The translations under genes and the position numbers were made by a program. A stretch of 64,000 bases of DNA from Gammaproteobacteria bacterium TMED1. GTDB taxonomy: Bacteria > Pseudomonadota > Gammaproteobacteria > Pseudomonadales > Azotimanducaceae. This document shows, one piece after another, positions 62,200 to 64,000 of the stretch. The notes under the pieces were generated by a model. It was not told the DNA's origin. It saw only the letters and a program-made list of their open reading frames with translations, and made no database searches. Each line of letters begins with the position of its first letter. Within the stretch, counting starts at the first letter, position 1. The DNA lies in NCBI GenBank assembly GCA_002167855.2, contig NHBG02000020.1:324173-388172 (forward strand). The letters are read 5' to 3'.

Positions 62200-63845
62200 C
62201 TCGCAGCTACCAGGGACTGTCTCGGAGGGATATTTAACACGCGAAGCGCCCCCGACATGACCCGGGAAAATACCGGGGCAGCTATTGCGCCACCTCCATA
62301 AGCCTTTGTTCTTGGCTCGTTTATTAACACCACTGCTACTAGTGATGGTTTATCAACCGGTGTCATTCCTGCAAAAAATGCGAGATGCGCTGTATCCTCA
62401 TACCCTGTGCTTCCAACCTTTCGGACTGTTCCGGTCTTACCAGCAACATCATAAGCCTCAATGGCCGCTTTAGTACCTGTACCAGCATCAACAACGCCCT
62501 TTAACATTAATTTGACGTGATTTGCTATTTCTCGATCCAACACGCGGCTTTCAGATGTAATCGTATTTTTTAAGAGTGTAGCCTCACGCTTTATACCCCC
62601 CGATGCAATCGACAGATATGCCGTTGCGAGTTGAAGGGGCGTCACAGTCAACCCATAGCCGTAAGCAAAGGTTGCTCTTTCAATATCCGTCCACCTTCTG
62701 TGATCAGGGAGTGATCCGGCACGTTCACCCGGAAAGCCAAAACCTGTATCCTCACCAAAGCCCATTCTTTGGAATAGTTCTCGGACTGAATGTTCGTTTA
62801 AAGTCAGCGCGAGCTTACTGATACCTACCTGACTTGAAAGGGCTACAATTTGAGAAAGATTAATAATTCCCCGATTCGAAGGATCACGTACAGTAAAATC
62901 TCCCACCCTTACAAATCCGGGATTTGTATCGATCTCGCTATCTACCAAATAGCCAGACTGAAGGGCAGCGGCCACAGTGAACGGTTTCACCGTCGATCCT
63001 GGTTCAAATTGATCAGTTACGGAACGATTTCTTAATGCCGCATAATCTAAAACAACTCTGTTATTCGGGTTATAAGAGGGCTGATTAACCATACTGAGAA
63101 TCTGTCCAGTCTGAACATCTAAAATCACGATCGAACCCGATACTGCCTTGTAATGTGTAATCGCGGATTTAAGCTCCCGGTAAGCCAAAAATTGCAGACG
63201 AAGATCAATACTCAGATCTAAATTCCTTCCCGGGATAGCCTCTTCGACCGGCATCAAATCTCTAATAATCTCTCCATGCCGGTTTTTCAGCACTTTCTTC
63301 TTGCCTACTGATCCAGCAAGCCACTGGTCAAATGCAAGTTCAAGCCCCTCTTGCCCACGATCATCAATATCGGTAATTCCAACTACATGAGCAGACACCT
63401 CTCCCGTTGGGTAATAGCGATGATACTCTTTTTGCCCGAACACCCCTTGCACCCCTAGAGAGATGGCTTTTTCAGCCTCCTGCGGTGGCATATGCCTTCT
63501 TAAGTAAACGAAATCTCGGTTTTGCGCAGAATCTATTTTTTTTCGAAATTCATCAAATGGAATTTCAAGATGTTCTGATAGGCGAATTAGTTGGCTCTCA
63601 TTTGCGATAACTTTTTTTGGATTTGCGACCAATGATATAACCGGGGAACTCACTGCCATTGGCCTTCCACGTCTATCTCGAATCATTCCACGATGAGCAT
63701 TTATTCTCTCCATACGCATAGTACGAGCATCACCCTGATCCTGAAGGAAATCCTTTTCAATAAAATATAAGTAACCTAAACGAGCCTCTAATCCAAGAGC
63801 TACAATGAGGACTGCAAACGCCACCAACCAAAGCCGTATACCCAT
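62196..63845 (-). CDS. ftsI: Peptidoglycan transpeptidase FtsI (PBP3)
   Basis: Septal D,D-transpeptidase. 549 residues. N-terminal helix (LWLVAFAVLIVALGLEARLGYLYF), pedestal domain (HRGMIRDRRGRPMAVSSPV), then the catalytic motifs FEPGSTVKPFT (nucleophile serine) and AGKTGTVRKV. The middle motif, normally SSN, reads SSQ (ALSSQVGISKLAL). The start overlaps the ftsL stop by one base (TAATG). Confidence 0.96.
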   Translation of the reverse strand: MGIRLWLVAFAVLIVALGLEARLGYLYFIEKDFLQDQGDARTMRMERINAHRGMIRDRRGRPMAVSSPVISLVANPKKVIANESQLIRLSEHLEIPFDEFRKKIDSAQNRDFVYLRRHMPPQEAEKAISLGVQGVFGQKEYHRYYPTGEVSAHVVGITDIDDRGQEGLELAFDQWLAGSVGKKKVLKNRHGEIIRDLMPVEEAIPGRNLDLSIDLRLQFLAYRELKSAITHYKAVSGSIVILDVQTGQILSMVNQPSYNPNNRVVLDYAALRNRSVTDQFEPGSTVKPFTVAAALQSGYLVDSEIDTNPGFVRVGDFTVRDPSNRGIINLSQIVALSSQVGISKLALTLNEHSVRELFQRMGFGEDTGFGFPGERAGSLPDHRRWTDIERATFAYGYGLTVTPLQLATAYLSIASGGIKREATLLKNTITSESRVLDREIANHVKLMLKGVVDAGTGTKAAIEAYDVAGKTGTVRKVGSTGYEDTAHLAFFAGMTPVDKPSLVAVVLINEPRTKAYGGGAIAAPVFSRVMSGALRVLNIPPRQSLVAAR

Positions 63846-64000
63846 TATTTTTTTTCCACCAGAACAATTTTACTTAGGTCTGGAGGGATCATATTTAGTT
63901 CACCACGCGCAACCTGGTAAACTCTTCCATTATTTGCCAATGCGCTTTGCTCTAACAAAAGCTTTTCGTACTCGCTTTGCAGGTTATCCTGCTCTTGCTG
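63845..64000 (-). CDS. ftsL: Cell division protein FtsL (C-terminal part, cut by window)
   Basis: Too short for the track. Minus-strand translation from the window edge gives 51 residues to TAA: a coiled-coil part (LQSEYEKLLLEQSALANN), then GRVYQVARGELNMIPPD, which is the usual FtsL ending (RVEKIAR-type ... M..P). Its position directly before ftsI confirms the call. The membrane helix and start lie outside the window. Confidence 0.9.
   Translation of the reverse strand, partial: QQEQDNLQSEYEKLLLEQSALANNGRVYQVARGELNMIPPDLSKIVLVEKK

Overview
The window looks like the chromosome of a fairly AT-rich, probably marine or aquatic gammaproteobacterium. Supporting this are a homodimeric AceE-type pyruvate dehydrogenase, ampD/ampE/nadC, pilA/pilD/coaE/yacG, a dciA-M23-secA-argJ block beside lpxC, a DNPR-type MurE (meso-diaminopimelate peptidoglycan) and LpxC (lipid A). 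Gene density is high and most genes sit in short, often overlapping operons. GTG and TTG starts are frequent. I see no phage genes, insertion sequences or CRISPR array.

Layout. 1-10,300: end of an aspartate aminotransferase with a Na+/solute symporter, a DEAD-box helicase, a DUF2237 protein, a CoA-transferase, a sulfatase without a signal peptide, an ammonium channel behind a clear sigma-54 promoter, an alpha/beta hydrolase and two unknown small genes. 10,400-10,660: an orphan small-RNA-like unit with consensus promoter, two hairpins and intrinsic terminator, carrying a 14-nt exact complement of the 16S rRNA 3' tail. 10,660-17,800: metR, a 59-residue membrane protein missed by the ORF track, moeA and moaB, a PatB/MalY enzyme, msrA, purC, and a Cys/Met-metabolism PLP enzyme preceded by a SAM-II riboswitch with terminator and antiterminator. 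18,000-20,800: M18 aminopeptidase, a branched-chain polyamine synthase homologue and a divergent SpeD.

20,800-34,700: an osmoprotectant ABC transporter with a binding-protein/permease fusion, exonuclease I, a DASS carrier, gspA-gspB, a coiled-coil membrane protein, a PuuD-like membrane protein, groES-groEL under a perfect CIRCE operator, an AmpG-type permease, yajQ and a cobalamin adenosyltransferase. 34,700-44,500: aceE-aceF, a BtuF-like binding protein, ampE, ampD, a retropepsin-like protease, nadC, a small membrane protein plus YbjQ protein, and a propeller-type glycosidase-like protein. 44,600-53,600: tRNA-Thr(CGT), a type IV pilin, pilD-coaE-yacG, argJ-secA, an M23 peptidase, dciA and lpxC. 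53,700-64,000: the dcw cell-division/wall cluster (ftsL-ftsI-murE-murD-ftsW-murC-ftsQ-ftsA-ftsZ), lacking murF, mraY, murG and ddl at their usual places.

Themes. Wall synthesis and division (dcw) join wall recycling (AmpG, AmpD, AmpE). Sulfur/SAM metabolism recurs: MetR, the SAM-II-controlled enzyme, PatB, MsrA, and SpeD/BpsA, which would spend SAM on polyamines. The items most worth following are the 10.45-10.65 kb RNA, the gapped dcw cluster, and the bpsA-speD pair with an altered SpeD processing motif.
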